Positions 8,947 through 19,040 of a DNA stretch of 47,602 nucleotides are shown piece after piece. Origin of the DNA: a virus. The notes under the pieces were generated by a model. It was not told where the DNA came from. It ran no database searches and saw only the letters and a program-made list of their open reading frames with translations. The position numbers and the translations under genes are program-made. How positions within the stretch are numbered: the first letter of the stretch is position 1; each line of letters begins with the position of its first letter. The stretch covers positions 1 to 47,602 of IMG/VR virus record IMGVR_UViG_3300025141_000170. One strand, given 5' to 3'.

Positions 8947-9861
8947 GTGGCTGGTATCTTAAACCCAAAGGACAGAGTGCTTGATACGATCATCACTCCT
9001 GTTGGAAGAGCGCAAATATCTACTGGCGAATTAAAGATTGAGTATGCATCTTTCTCTGATCGCCAGGCATATTATACCACATCTTCAAATGGAGAGCTTG
9101 ATGATCCAGGACAAAGGTTGAATTTTGAAGCATATTCTACAGATGCAGATTTGATAATTCCTGAAATTGATGCAGATGCAAATTTAGTTCCATTCCAGAC
9201 TGATACTTTCACGCTCTACGGTGGAAACGTAATTTCAGGTAGTCAAGAGCAAGGTAATGTTAGAATTTTTGCCAATGCGCTGCCAATGGACTCAATTCAA
9301 AGTCTTTCACGCCAAATGATACTTGGAACACGAAATCAATTAAAGAATGAGCATTCTGATAATTTTTTTATTACACCGGAAGATGCTACGTTTTATGTGG
9401 AAAATGTAATTGAGGCATCATCTGGAAGCGGTGAAGTTTTAGTTGCAAGCTTAAATGATATTGAAGCGCTATGGCAGGATTACCGTATAACAAATACACC
9501 AAACTACCAATATTTACCACCACAGAATCTTCCCAAACCTGGTGAGGTCACTGGCAGTGTGTTGGGAAGTTATACAAAAATAAATCAAGATCCGCCAACG
9601 TCATATGAAGAAATTTTATCAAATGTTTCAGATAAACAAGTCCAAAAATTTACATTTTCAAATACGAGAACATCCAATGATATAATAGGACAGATTTTTG
9701 AAATAAGTGAAAATAAATTATCAAAGCTTATTTTGGTTGATGGCGGAACATTTTCCGTTGACAGCACAACAGATCCTCATGTGTTTTATGCAGGAAAGTT
9801 ATATAGAGATTCCCGTGGAATGTTAACATTTGTGAATATTTTTACCTTGGTTTTTGAATAA
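8947..9861 (+). CDS. Virion structural protein, family paralogous to the 18293 gene
   Basis: A 304-aa protein with a GTG start after ACGAGGTGA. The N-terminus (VLDTIITPVGRAQISTGEL, then IEYASFSDRQAYY) has the same order of features as the 241-aa protein at 18293 (IIVDAVLTDKGRQLLAKN, then FAFGDDEVDY): a leading helix, T-x-x-GR, a turn and a strand ending in an acidic Y motif. Such proteins recur among structural genes of T4-like marine phages as I recall them, without a precise role. The middle has PKPGEVTGSVLGSY, probably a flexible linker. The last codon overlaps the next start (TAATG), which suggests translational coupling with the 818-aa protein. Confidence 0.65.
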   Translation: MAGILNPKDRVLDTIITPVGRAQISTGELKIEYASFSDRQAYYTTSSNGELDDPGQRLNFEAYSTDADLIIPEIDADANLVPFQTDTFTLYGGNVISGSQEQGNVRIFANALPMDSIQSLSRQMILGTRNQLKNEHSDNFFITPEDATFYVENVIEASSGSGEVLVASLNDIEALWQDYRITNTPNYQYLPPQNLPKPGEVTGSVLGSYTKINQDPPTSYEEILSNVSDKQVQKFTFSNTRTSNDIIGQIFEISENKLSKLILVDGGTFSVDSTTDPHVFYAGKLYRDSRGMLTFVNIFTLVFE

Positions 9862-12317
9862 TGTTAAAAGAACAAACTATAACAGCAACTTATTTTTTAG
9901 CTGGTACAGATTTCGCATCGGCTAAAATTGATGATATCCCAACCGAAGTCATATCCGACCCTGATGGAACGCCTATAACTGAACATTTATATCAGGGGTA
10001 TTTTGAATTTGATGTATATGCAAATTTATTGAAGGCACTTGTCGATGGGTATGATACAATTAGATTAAAAGTTGTTTCAGATTCTAAATTATTTAAATTT
10101 GCTTATTTAAAAGGAAATTCAGCTGCAATGGTTGAATATTCTAGGGTTAATTTTGCCACAAATGTCAAGAATGAGATTCAAGGGTTTTTACCTGATGAAA
10201 TTTCAGAGACTGTTGAGCTGGAAATCATTAATCTACTATCAGATGATATTGTTACGAAAGTCGGGAACGGAACTATAAATGAAGATAACTTTGTTGACTA
10301 TTTGCCAATAATAGAACAAGAGCTCATTGAAAGAAAACAACTTTCTAGATCCCAGTCAACAACAGATAGTTCTTCTAGCACTCTGAGTGGCAATTTTGTT
10401 ATGAGCACTAAGAAAATTTTCCAAAACAGCTCGATTCATCCTGCTGAGGTTGGATTAATAGATTTTCCATCTAAAAAAGTACAGGTTAATGATGATGGTG
10501 TGACCCAAGGTTCCAGCGCTATATCAACAAACCTTTTAAAGAATTTAGTTTTTTATGATTATTATCATAAATTTTTCTATAAAAGCACAAATTCATTGAT
10601 TCCAGCAAAAAAAATTCAAACAGCAAAAGCAAATTATGAAAAAATCAATGTTGTAATTCCATTAATTAAAAGAATTGAACAGGTTACACCAGTTGCAGAA
10701 TTAAAGTTAAGTGTTAGCTTGGTAAAAGATGGTATAGAATTCTCAAGACAATTGTTTGGTTTTGGAAATAAACAACTTTGGACGCATTTAACAGCTGGCG
10801 GCTCCAATATCGAAGCTGGAATTAAAAGCTTTGAAGATGTTTACGCCCTACCTGACGTGCTGACAATAACAAATAATGAGTCATACCCAGTAAGCTGTAG
10901 ACCATATGAGTGTGTGATGAGTTATGGGGAATTTAATGTAACTCCATTAAATCCTATCTTGTTAGAACCAGGGATGACATCGGAGATTAATGCAACAAAT
11001 ATATTTTTTAGCAACACAGAACCAAGGGTTTATGCCATAAAAACAGCAAGATCTATTCCAGGTTCACAACAGATCTACAATGTTTCAACTTTTGTTAGGC
11101 CTCCACAAGCACAACCATCAAAGCCTTCTTCTAACGAATTAAATTTAGTTGCAAAGCCCACAAGCACCGCTTCATCGGTTATAGTTGAGTTAGTTGGCCT
11201 CTTAAACAACGATTATACTGCAGAGGTTTTTAGAAAAAGAATTGGTGGTGGTAACGCTAAGCTTATTGCTCGATTAACAGCACAGAGTAATTCATTTACA
11301 GATACTTCGTTAGATGAAAATGAAATTTATGTGTATGTTGCCAATGTCTTTCATAATGATTCAGGCCACACTGCAAAAGCAACCACAGGTTACTTAAGTT
11401 ATGTTAGAGGATATTTCAACAGGCTTTCATTCTCAATTACAAATAAAAATGAGAATTTTACATCTGGACAAGGAACACACGAATTTCAGATAAAAGAATC
11501 AATCGCTACAACTGCTGCGTCGGAATTACTGAAAACAGTGGGTGAGTCCGGCCAGGCCGGGATGTTCGAAGGGGAATTAGATTCTACAAAGCAAGATACA
11601 ACTATGATAACAAGTTATAGCATTGCAAGGGAAAATCACAAGTCAGGTCAAGTTGAATTTCTGGGTCATTTTAAATCCAATGAGAAGCTTTCGTTTAATG
11701 TTTATCAATCCGGAAAGTATACATATTATATTTCCCCTGCTGCAACATCCACATCGGCTCTTTCTTACAAAACAATCATTAGCGAAGCTGATATAGCCAC
11801 TGGAAAAGAATATAAATTAAGCTATAAAAAATGGAGAGATGATAATTTTCTTAGGCAAGAGATTTTACCATCGTGGTCTGAAGTTGTTAGAAATGATATA
11901 ACTCAAGCACTTTTAGATATTCCTTCTGGAATACCTCAGACTATCTCTTTTGAAAACCCAATACGCCCAGGGTCGGTTTCTGCATTATCTGGAACTGCAA
12001 ACAAAAAGCTTCAAAAAGTATTTTTAAATTGGAGATATTCTGGCTCATGGTCAGAAATATTACATTTTGTTGTGCTTGCAAACTATAACGGCATCAAAGC
12101 ACCGATTGGTGCCTTAATTCCCGATCCTACATTGATTGGAAGGGCTCTATATACATATTGCGATGATGTTTTGGGTCATGCTCTTGGAGACAGAACATAC
12201 ACTGTTCTACCGGTGTTAAAAAATGGAACAAAAGGTATAGAATCAAAATCTCTAATTGTGCGTGTTGAGGATACTTATTTACAGAGTGCACTAAGGGATG
12301 GCGTTACTTTTAGGTAG
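9861..12317 (+). CDS. Large putative tail or baseplate protein with fibronectin-III-like domains
   Basis: An 818-aa protein whose ATG overlaps the preceding stop. Residues about 428-520 (KPTSTASSVIVELVGLL, later YVYVANVFHNDSG) and about 702-800 (RPGSVSALSGTANKKLQ, WRYSGSW, RTYTVLPVLKNG) read as fibronectin-III / Ig-like beta sandwiches. The N-terminal 400 residues are unassigned. There is no enzyme motif and no membrane segment. Ig-like domains are frequent accessory modules on phage tails and capsids and are thought to help binding to cells or surfaces, so a virion surface role is inferred. The neighbour at 16462 has a comparable domain. Confidence 0.6.
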   Translation: MLKEQTITATYFLAGTDFASAKIDDIPTEVISDPDGTPITEHLYQGYFEFDVYANLLKALVDGYDTIRLKVVSDSKLFKFAYLKGNSAAMVEYSRVNFATNVKNEIQGFLPDEISETVELEIINLLSDDIVTKVGNGTINEDNFVDYLPIIEQELIERKQLSRSQSTTDSSSSTLSGNFVMSTKKIFQNSSIHPAEVGLIDFPSKKVQVNDDGVTQGSSAISTNLLKNLVFYDYYHKFFYKSTNSLIPAKKIQTAKANYEKINVVIPLIKRIEQVTPVAELKLSVSLVKDGIEFSRQLFGFGNKQLWTHLTAGGSNIEAGIKSFEDVYALPDVLTITNNESYPVSCRPYECVMSYGEFNVTPLNPILLEPGMTSEINATNIFFSNTEPRVYAIKTARSIPGSQQIYNVSTFVRPPQAQPSKPSSNELNLVAKPTSTASSVIVELVGLLNNDYTAEVFRKRIGGGNAKLIARLTAQSNSFTDTSLDENEIYVYVANVFHNDSGHTAKATTGYLSYVRGYFNRLSFSITNKNENFTSGQGTHEFQIKESIATTAASELLKTVGESGQAGMFEGELDSTKQDTTMITSYSIARENHKSGQVEFLGHFKSNEKLSFNVYQSGKYTYYISPAATSTSALSYKTIISEADIATGKEYKLSYKKWRDDNFLRQEILPSWSEVVRNDITQALLDIPSGIPQTISFENPIRPGSVSALSGTANKKLQKVFLNWRYSGSWSEILHFVVLANYNGIKAPIGALIPDPTLIGRALYTYCDDVLGHALGDRTYTVLPVLKNGTKGIESKSLIVRVEDTYLQSALRDGVTFR

Positions 12318-12337
12318 TAGCACACAGGAAAGATAAT

Positions 12338-15300
12338 ATGGGATCATTTAAAACACTTGGTACGGCTCCAATAACGACGGATGCACGTGTTACAAAAGCA
12401 TTGTCATCGACAAGCATTAGGGTGTCATCATCCAAGTCCTCCACTTCATCGGAGAGATCAATTCCATTGTCAAAATCAAGTAAAAGATCATTAAAGGCTG
12501 CCGGCTTGACTGAAAATAGGCTTGAAACAATTGCTACAATTGATTTTAAACCGTTATATTCGGCAGGAAATTTGACTCTTGCTGGTGATTTATTTAATAA
12601 AAGAGTTCTTAAGCGAGCCAGCGAAATTGAACTTTTGATGGAGACCCTGACAGGGCTTGAAGAGTCAATGCCTGACGAACTTGCAGCAGCAGTTAACCAG
12701 TATAATTCATCACTTATAGCAACTGAGGCTGATTTTGCATTGTTAAAAACAATTGTTGTCTTACGCAGGTATGCTGAGTTAAGCACACAATTTATATCTT
12801 TTCTTGATGAGTATTCACCGAATGAAGAAATTCTACCTGCCGTTGCAGCGACATGGAACTCTGTGAAATGGCCAACGATGATGACTGGCATGACAGGTGT
12901 AAATTTTTTGAATTTTAATGAATGGCCAAAACAAGCATCAACAGTTTTAATGGGAAATCTATTAAGCGCACTCAATTGCACATCATATGGTCTATCACCA
13001 GCCGCCATTTCTGCTGGTGCATACCAGAACTGTGCCGGCAGCGATTGTGTGCTGACAAAGGTCCTTTACCCTGGTAGTGATGATATTGCCGCGCTTTATG
13101 GTTTAAGCTTCATCTCTCGGGACTTGACTTTATCAAGCGAGATGGCAAAAATTCGCGACGATGGGGAATATGATGAAGATTTTAAAACACTGATTGAGGA
13201 GGTTCTTGGATCAACATTTGCAACATCAACCATTAAGCAATCTGTGAAAAATTTAATGGCTAAATTTACTGGCCTTAATTCATTTTCTGGGGTCCGAACC
13301 GGTCTATCCGGTGAAATTGGTGTAGCAACCTCTCCAGTTACAACACTTCTTGCGGGTGCTGAGGCTGGTTTGTTTGGGGTTTTAGAGTACCCTTATTCGT
13401 CAACAAAATCAGTTTTGGTCACTGAATCAGCTCCTGTAGAGCTTGGTGTTACAACCACTGGGCTGATGGCACCAAAGTCTTTTAATAGTTTAGAACCACT
13501 GATTGATGATGCATTTATAGGCGATAACCTTTTGAATTTTGAGAAATATGATGAAGCCTCATCAAATCTAGTTGAAAAATGCAAGAATTTAAACACGTTT
13601 GGGAAAATCGGCTTCAGATTACTGGATTCTAAATTAGATGGTGGAAGTCTAAACACTGAAATTCCGCTTATTGCAGAGCAAAATCCCATCGCACCACAGT
13701 CAATTGGTGCTATTGCTTTAGATGTTTTTAGTAGAAAATTTGTTGAACCGGCTTCCCAGAGTCTGTACACACCTTTTTATGAATGGCTGACTCCAGAACA
13801 TGTCGCTTACACAAGAAATTATGCATGGGCATTAATGAGGGAAAATCCCGATCGAGCCAAAGCAATTGTAGGGGCATTTATTAAAGACATCGAAACCGGC
13901 TTTTTAACAGTTAGGGAACTTCCAGAATCTATCGAAGGAACGGGCCAGCTTGATGAATATGGTAGGGAGGTCGAAGGAACAGAAACTGTCAATGAGCTGA
14001 CATATGTTCTGCCTGAAACGGAAAGCATTGTGAATTTACTTGGCCGCAATACGTTTCTTAACGGTCAGCTTGTCCAACTGAACAATTATTACAAAGGTAT
14101 TGATATTTCAGATCCAAGCTGGATCCTCTCAAGTTATGTAAATTCTGCGATTGGATTTCCAATGATAAGAACAAATTTAGCAGTTCCTGCCGATGATGTT
14201 ATCTCCCTTTTTGGCAAGGTTCAAGCGGCAGGTGCCGACACCGATGAAGACGGGACGAGCTCCTCCACCGAAGCAATTACCGACCTTGATCTTCGGCTTA
14301 TTAATCCTATGTCTTGTGTTTACCGGGAGGTGGATTTCAGCGACTCTGCGATGAGCAGTTGGGCCGGTATGGGAATTCCTTTAAACCCACGAACGGGGCC
14401 GATGACGACCACCACCACGCTCGATTACTCGGATACGGCAATTCCTGTAAGCAATCATTGGCTTGGAACAAAGATCGTAGCTGCAGAAATTATAGATGCA
14501 GTTATGGAAGTCCTCCGGGCAACTGTCACACCATTTGCTGAAGTTGAAGCAACTGCGGATGGTGATACAATGTTTCCGCAGGTTTCTGGAATGAAGACTC
14601 CATACGGTAATGAGTCATCGTCAGCATGGGTTTACAGTGGCGTTGGTTATGATCAATTTCAAATGGACGCGTGGGTACCAACTGTTTTAGCTTGGAAAAA
14701 AGCATTTACTAGAGAAGCAGATGAAACAACTTTTTTGAGAGATGCAAAGATAAAAGATCACGCTGAGCGTATTATTGATATCTTTACACATTTAATGGAG
14801 CCGTATCGTTCCATCACTGTTAAAAAAACCTCGGTGAATGCCGCGGTGGATAGCACGACGGCTGCTGTTGGGCCTGGTGGGATATATGAACCACTGTGTG
14901 TAACTTTAAAATTTAATGAGGCTGAATTTGCAGCGCAGTATAGTGTGCTTACAGGCGACAAGTCTGGTGGTTCCGAGGCCGGTATTTTTCATCCCTCATT
15001 CATGAATGTTTTAGCTGGCACTGCTCCAAATATAACTGGCAAAATTCTTAATGGGACCTGGCCGCTGGCGGAAACTATAGACCCATTGACATCTGGAACT
15101 GGCTGGCCTCTTATATTTGCGCAATGGGGCGGATATCTTGATCAAGCGTGGGTTCAAGATCAATCTTTGTCACTGTTGTATGATTTGCTTGGTGAATATG
15201 CGACCCGAGTTGAAGGTTATAAGACCTCTTTTCTTGATATGTTAGAGGGTGATGAATCAGTTATTGGAGATTTTGTAAAGTCTTTAGTTGAAAATGGTGA

Positions 15301-16465
15301 TTCCGGTGTTGATGTAATTGAAAATCTTGGATTTGACCAGCTTGCGCTGAAACAGCTTGCGCTAGATGAAGAGCAAGGTGATGAAACAATGGGATATCTT
15401 CCAAATTTGTCAATAATTAGCGCAAATGAAGCCAGGAGTGTACGTACACTATGTGATAATTCTACGGTTAAATCCCCTGAGGCAGACAACGTAAAGGTAG
15501 TGTTTGTTGGCGTTCCAGCTGGCACTTTTGAAAAGCACGGAATTCAAGATTCATTTAAGCTCCGCGCAAGTTATGTTGATATAGAATATCCACAATTAGT
15601 TTTCAAACCCAAATATTATTCGTTTGATAAAAATTTATTTATTCTTCCAAGTGATATTGACAGTGCTACTCATACTACACTCACATCTATGCTGAATTCA
15701 ATGTCATTTTCAAAGATAAAATTTGAAATAAATGAATCAGAGGACAACACACCAGAAATTTCACTTTCAGATGATGTTGAGTCGGTTTCAACAACTTCAG
15801 TGTCTAGCGACGTTGAGGTTTATAAAAATTTATTAATATCTGAGCTTCTAAAGATTTATTATAGAATTGTTCTCGGCGTTAACATGTCAGAAATTTCATT
15901 CCCAACAACAGCAGAAGGTTTAGATCTTCCAGTTTCCGACGCAACACTTGAACTAGCCACATCAATGGCTGAACAGCTTGATGAAGTGTCAAGTTTTTCT
16001 GAAAGTGTTGCCGAGAACATTAAGGAAATGCTGTCTGACATTACAACATTTGAAAATCCTGATGATTTTATTTCTGGTGACATAACCGCAGTCGATTCAT
16101 CATTATTAAATGACATTGCAAATGCATATCAATCTAGATTGTTTTCTTCTGAAGTGATGCGATCCCGCGTTCTTTCTGCAAAAATGTTTGATCGGATTTA
16201 TGCAATTCCAGTTGATCCAGATGAATTTGAGATTATTCCACCTGGTGGTGCAGAGTTATATGACGCTGCCACCCCGGTTGAAATTTTTGATTATTATTAT
16301 AACGCTGGAATCATTGAGGGACTAACTGATGCAGGGGGTTCCACATCTTATAAATTATCATCGAGAAAAGCCGCTGAGGGAACTATGGCAATTGGAAAGG
16401 TTTCATTCATGCTTGTTTCTGGAGATGCTGAAACTCCAACAACAGAAGGATTATTTGGACTATGA
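12338..16465 (+). CDS. Very large virion-type protein of unknown function
   Basis: A 1375-aa protein, the longest in the window. I do not recognise a family. The N-terminus starts MGSFKTLGTAPITTDARV, which has the same pattern as MANFKTIGADDIQTSTSV in the protein at 19041, followed by a Ser/Lys-rich segment (about residues 24-50) and a helical segment. The middle is a mixed fold with many Trp and aromatic residues. Residues about 1125-1145 and 1180-1280 are acidic and Ser-rich or helical (SMAEQLDEVSSFSESVAENI). There are no transmembrane stretches of the kind expected in a tape measure protein. It overlaps the next gene by 4 bases (ATGA). A structural, probably baseplate-linked, role is inferred from neighbours only. 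Confidence 0.6.
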   Translation: MGSFKTLGTAPITTDARVTKALSSTSIRVSSSKSSTSSERSIPLSKSSKRSLKAAGLTENRLETIATIDFKPLYSAGNLTLAGDLFNKRVLKRASEIELLMETLTGLEESMPDELAAAVNQYNSSLIATEADFALLKTIVVLRRYAELSTQFISFLDEYSPNEEILPAVAATWNSVKWPTMMTGMTGVNFLNFNEWPKQASTVLMGNLLSALNCTSYGLSPAAISAGAYQNCAGSDCVLTKVLYPGSDDIAALYGLSFISRDLTLSSEMAKIRDDGEYDEDFKTLIEEVLGSTFATSTIKQSVKNLMAKFTGLNSFSGVRTGLSGEIGVATSPVTTLLAGAEAGLFGVLEYPYSSTKSVLVTESAPVELGVTTTGLMAPKSFNSLEPLIDDAFIGDNLLNFEKYDEASSNLVEKCKNLNTFGKIGFRLLDSKLDGGSLNTEIPLIAEQNPIAPQSIGAIALDVFSRKFVEPASQSLYTPFYEWLTPEHVAYTRNYAWALMRENPDRAKAIVGAFIKDIETGFLTVRELPESIEGTGQLDEYGREVEGTETVNELTYVLPETESIVNLLGRNTFLNGQLVQLNNYYKGIDISDPSWILSSYVNSAIGFPMIRTNLAVPADDVISLFGKVQAAGADTDEDGTSSSTEAITDLDLRLINPMSCVYREVDFSDSAMSSWAGMGIPLNPRTGPMTTTTTLDYSDTAIPVSNHWLGTKIVAAEIIDAVMEVLRATVTPFAEVEATADGDTMFPQVSGMKTPYGNESSSAWVYSGVGYDQFQMDAWVPTVLAWKKAFTREADETTFLRDAKIKDHAERIIDIFTHLMEPYRSITVKKTSVNAAVDSTTAAVGPGGIYEPLCVTLKFNEAEFAAQYSVLTGDKSGGSEAGIFHPSFMNVLAGTAPNITGKILNGTWPLAETIDPLTSGTGWPLIFAQWGGYLDQAWVQDQSLSLLYDLLGEYATRVEGYKTSFLDMLEGDESVIGDFVKSLVENGDSGVDVIENLGFDQLALKQLALDEEQGDETMGYLPNLSIISANEARSVRTLCDNSTVKSPEADNVKVVFVGVPAGTFEKHGIQDSFKLRASYVDIEYPQLVFKPKYYSFDKNLFILPSDIDSATHTTLTSMLNSMSFSKIKFEINESEDNTPEISLSDDVESVSTTSVSSDVEVYKNLLISELLKIYYRIVLGVNMSEISFPTTAEGLDLPVSDATLELATSMAEQLDEVSSFSESVAENIKEMLSDITTFENPDDFISGDITAVDSSLLNDIANAYQSRLFSSEVMRSRVLSAKMFDRIYAIPVDPDEFEIIPPGGAELYDAATPVEIFDYYYNAGIIEGLTDAGGSTSYKLSSRKAAEGTMAIGKVSFMLVSGDAETPTTEGLFGL

Positions 16466-18234
16466 CAATAGTGATTCCATCAGGAAGGGATGAGGAGTCC
16501 CGCGACAGCTCTATTAATTTTTTAACATTCCCATCAATATCAGCATCAATTTTTGAAGTTCCGGAACCAAAAGACATTGGTGGGAACTTTGTGTACAATT
16601 ATTTTCTCCAAGACGAACGCGAAAGCAGCGACACTTTTGTAAGCGAAGAACAGTTTAAGTTACATGGCAAAAAATATGCAAGGCAAGTGGAGATTTTTTT
16701 CGAGCCACTTAGCAATGTGATTCCAAACAATGATGTCATGTCAACGATTCAAATTAGTAACAGGCAAAAGCAATTATTACTCGAAAGAAATGTTGATAAA
16801 ATAACCAAAGAGACTGAGTTTACCTCAGGCCAAAATGTTTCGTTAAAACTTCAAGATACAACAGTAGCAACTGATTTACTAGCAAATATTGAAGCGCTTT
16901 TACTAAAAAAGAAAGTTGACACTTTTGCTTTATCACCAATGGAAACTGTGTTGCAATATTCATCACAAACTACGGCAAATTTAGACGGTCAAGAGATGTT
17001 AGATTCTGTAAATGTTGATGATTCAAACGAATATATAACAATAGATCCGGCAACTGGAGAAGAATTTGAAGTACAAAAATCAGGTGAGCTTGACAAATTA
17101 ACATTTAATATGAATGTGTCAAAGAGATTTGCTGGTGATGTCGCAACAACAGCTGTAAAAACACCGTTAAGCCCAACTGCTGAAATGTTTTCAGGATGTT
17201 TAAGTGAATTAATCGAGGAACAAAGTAAGTCAAGAAGAAATATTTCATCATGTTATGTAACAAGATCTAATTTTTTAGAAATGCTGAATCCCGTTCTGTT
17301 CTCTGAAGTTGCAACAGATACTGTATTTTTAGGCGGAAATACAATAATGGGTTATCACATTACAAGAGTAAGGACTGACGACGACACCGATATTGAGCAT
17401 TTTTTCATTACAAATGATACTGCAGATAATTTTGTAGACACAACGGTAATGTATGGATACACATATCAATATGCAATATCAGTCATTTATCTATTTAGGG
17501 TATTTGGTTTCCGTGCAGACCAACTTGTATTTGCCGATATTTTAATTGAGTCACGCGAGTCACCGTCGATTAACATTGCTTGTAAAGAAATAATTCCGCC
17601 CCAAGCACCAGATGATTTAAGATTTTATATGTTACAAAGTGAACAGCTTATAGTTGAGTGGGCATTCCCAATCAATAGAAGTAAAGATATAAAAAGGTTT
17701 CAAGTTTACAGGCGATCTGATATCAATCTTCCATTTTTGTTGCTTGGAGAGCTTGATTTTGATGACAGTACGATTCAGACTGATCGATCTGAAGGGATTT
17801 ATGATACCCTTGTAACGAAGATTGATACTCCTCGAACATATTTTAATGACCCTTACTTTGATCTAGATTCAAATTTTATTTATGCAGTTTGTGCTGTTGA
17901 TGCACATGATTTGTCATCTCCGTATAGTGAACAGTTTAGGGTATGGTTTAATAAGGTTGATGGAAAGCTAGAAACTGAATTTATTTCAGAGAAAAATGCA
18001 CCCAAGCCATACCCAAATTTTTTATTAAGACAAGAGTTATTAGAGAACATTGTAAAAGATTCAAATCATTCAGCACTTAGCTGTTATTTTGATCCTGAAT
18101 ATTTAAAAGTGGTCAATGGTGACGGTCAAGATTTAAATTTTTTACAAAGATCGGAAGATAACGTTTCATATAAACTGCAGTTAATTCATTTGAATTTTCA
18201 ACAAAGTGTTATTGCGGATATTAACGTTAAATAA
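16462..18234 (+). CDS. Putative structural protein with fibronectin-III-like domain
   Basis: A 590-aa protein starting inside the previous stop (ATGA). Residues about 378-480 (PPQAPDDLRFYML, EWAFPINRSKDIKRFQVYRR, YAVCAVDAHDLSSPYS) form a clear fibronectin-III-like pattern with the usual late Tyr-x-Val/Ala-x-Ala core and following polar turn. The N-terminal region has charged helical stretches (QKQLLLERNVDKITKETEF). No catalytic motif is seen. Coupling to the 1375-aa gene suggests that the two products work in the same virion substructure. Confidence 0.6.
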   Translation: MTIVIPSGRDEESRDSSINFLTFPSISASIFEVPEPKDIGGNFVYNYFLQDERESSDTFVSEEQFKLHGKKYARQVEIFFEPLSNVIPNNDVMSTIQISNRQKQLLLERNVDKITKETEFTSGQNVSLKLQDTTVATDLLANIEALLLKKKVDTFALSPMETVLQYSSQTTANLDGQEMLDSVNVDDSNEYITIDPATGEEFEVQKSGELDKLTFNMNVSKRFAGDVATTAVKTPLSPTAEMFSGCLSELIEEQSKSRRNISSCYVTRSNFLEMLNPVLFSEVATDTVFLGGNTIMGYHITRVRTDDDTDIEHFFITNDTADNFVDTTVMYGYTYQYAISVIYLFRVFGFRADQLVFADILIESRESPSINIACKEIIPPQAPDDLRFYMLQSEQLIVEWAFPINRSKDIKRFQVYRRSDINLPFLLLGELDFDDSTIQTDRSEGIYDTLVTKIDTPRTYFNDPYFDLDSNFIYAVCAVDAHDLSSPYSEQFRVWFNKVDGKLETEFISEKNAPKPYPNFLLRQELLENIVKDSNHSALSCYFDPEYLKVVNGDGQDLNFLQRSEDNVSYKLQLIHLNFQQSVIADINVK

Positions 18235-18292
18235 CATGGCATTTTTACTGGATTTTAATGACACCTATATTTATTAGTGAAGTGAGGTAATC

Positions 18293-19018
18293 GTGGGTTT
18301 TTTAGATCATTCAACAAATAACATTATTGTCGATGCTGTTCTTACGGACAAGGGTCGACAGCTTTTGGCAAAAAACGATGGGTCGTTTCAAATTACTAGA
18401 TTTGCATTTGGTGATGATGAAGTTGATTATAATATAATAAAGCAGTTTGGCCGAACTGTCGGGAAGGAAAAAATTGAAAAAAATACTCCTGTTTTTGAAG
18501 CACAGACAAACAGCGATGCAGGATTGAAAAACAGAATGATAAGTGTTGCCAATCCATTCCTGACAACACTTCCAACACTTTCTGTGAGTGTTGATACTGG
18601 TTCTACTACTCTGGTCCGGGGTTCTTCACCGGTACAGGCAGATTTAAAGATTACACAAAGCAACTATAATAACGCTAGTATTGATCTTGATTTAAGAGAT
18701 CCGAGTTTCTTGGTTCAATATGATAGCAGATTTTTGACTGTTGTTGGATATGAAAACAATGTTTCAACTCCATCAACTGGTCAGAATTATATCAGTACAG
18801 TCAGGGTTAGACAAACGTCAACAAACAGCGATGGAAGTAACGGGTCAATTGCATCATTTAGAGTTGCAATTAAATCTTTTTCTGATTCTTATTATAATTT
18901 TTATTCAACGTCTGCAAATTCAAATCAAATTAGAACATTTGTAACGATAACAGGTACTGCATCAGGCGCATTGGTTACACAGCAAGTGTTGGTTAACAAA
19001 AATAGCAGCGTGACATAA
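18293..19018 (+). CDS. Conserved virion structural protein, paralogue of the 8947 product
   Basis: A 241-aa protein with a GTG start after GTGAGG. The N-terminus DHSTNNIIVDAVLTDKGR followed by FAFGDDEVDYNII is, as I recall, a strongly conserved signature in a family found beside tail genes of T4-like marine phages. The C-terminal half is a Ser/Thr/Asn-rich beta region with no motif. Comparison with the 304-aa protein at 8947 suggests an old duplication. The function is not established to my knowledge; a tail or baseplate component is likely from context. Confidence 0.65.
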   Translation: MGFLDHSTNNIIVDAVLTDKGRQLLAKNDGSFQITRFAFGDDEVDYNIIKQFGRTVGKEKIEKNTPVFEAQTNSDAGLKNRMISVANPFLTTLPTLSVSVDTGSTTLVRGSSPVQADLKITQSNYNNASIDLDLRDPSFLVQYDSRFLTVVGYENNVSTPSTGQNYISTVRVRQTSTNSDGSNGSIASFRVAIKSFSDSYYNFYSTSANSNQIRTFVTITGTASGALVTQQVLVNKNSSVT

Positions 19019-19040
19019 TTTAGAGATATAGGGTTTATAG

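Noticed and set aside
12310-13008. Antisense open frame of 232 codons, the longest on the - strand.
   Set aside because: It lies fully inside the 1375-aa gene, whose frame fits the operon with a close start, and it has no ribosome-binding site or recognisable protein pattern.
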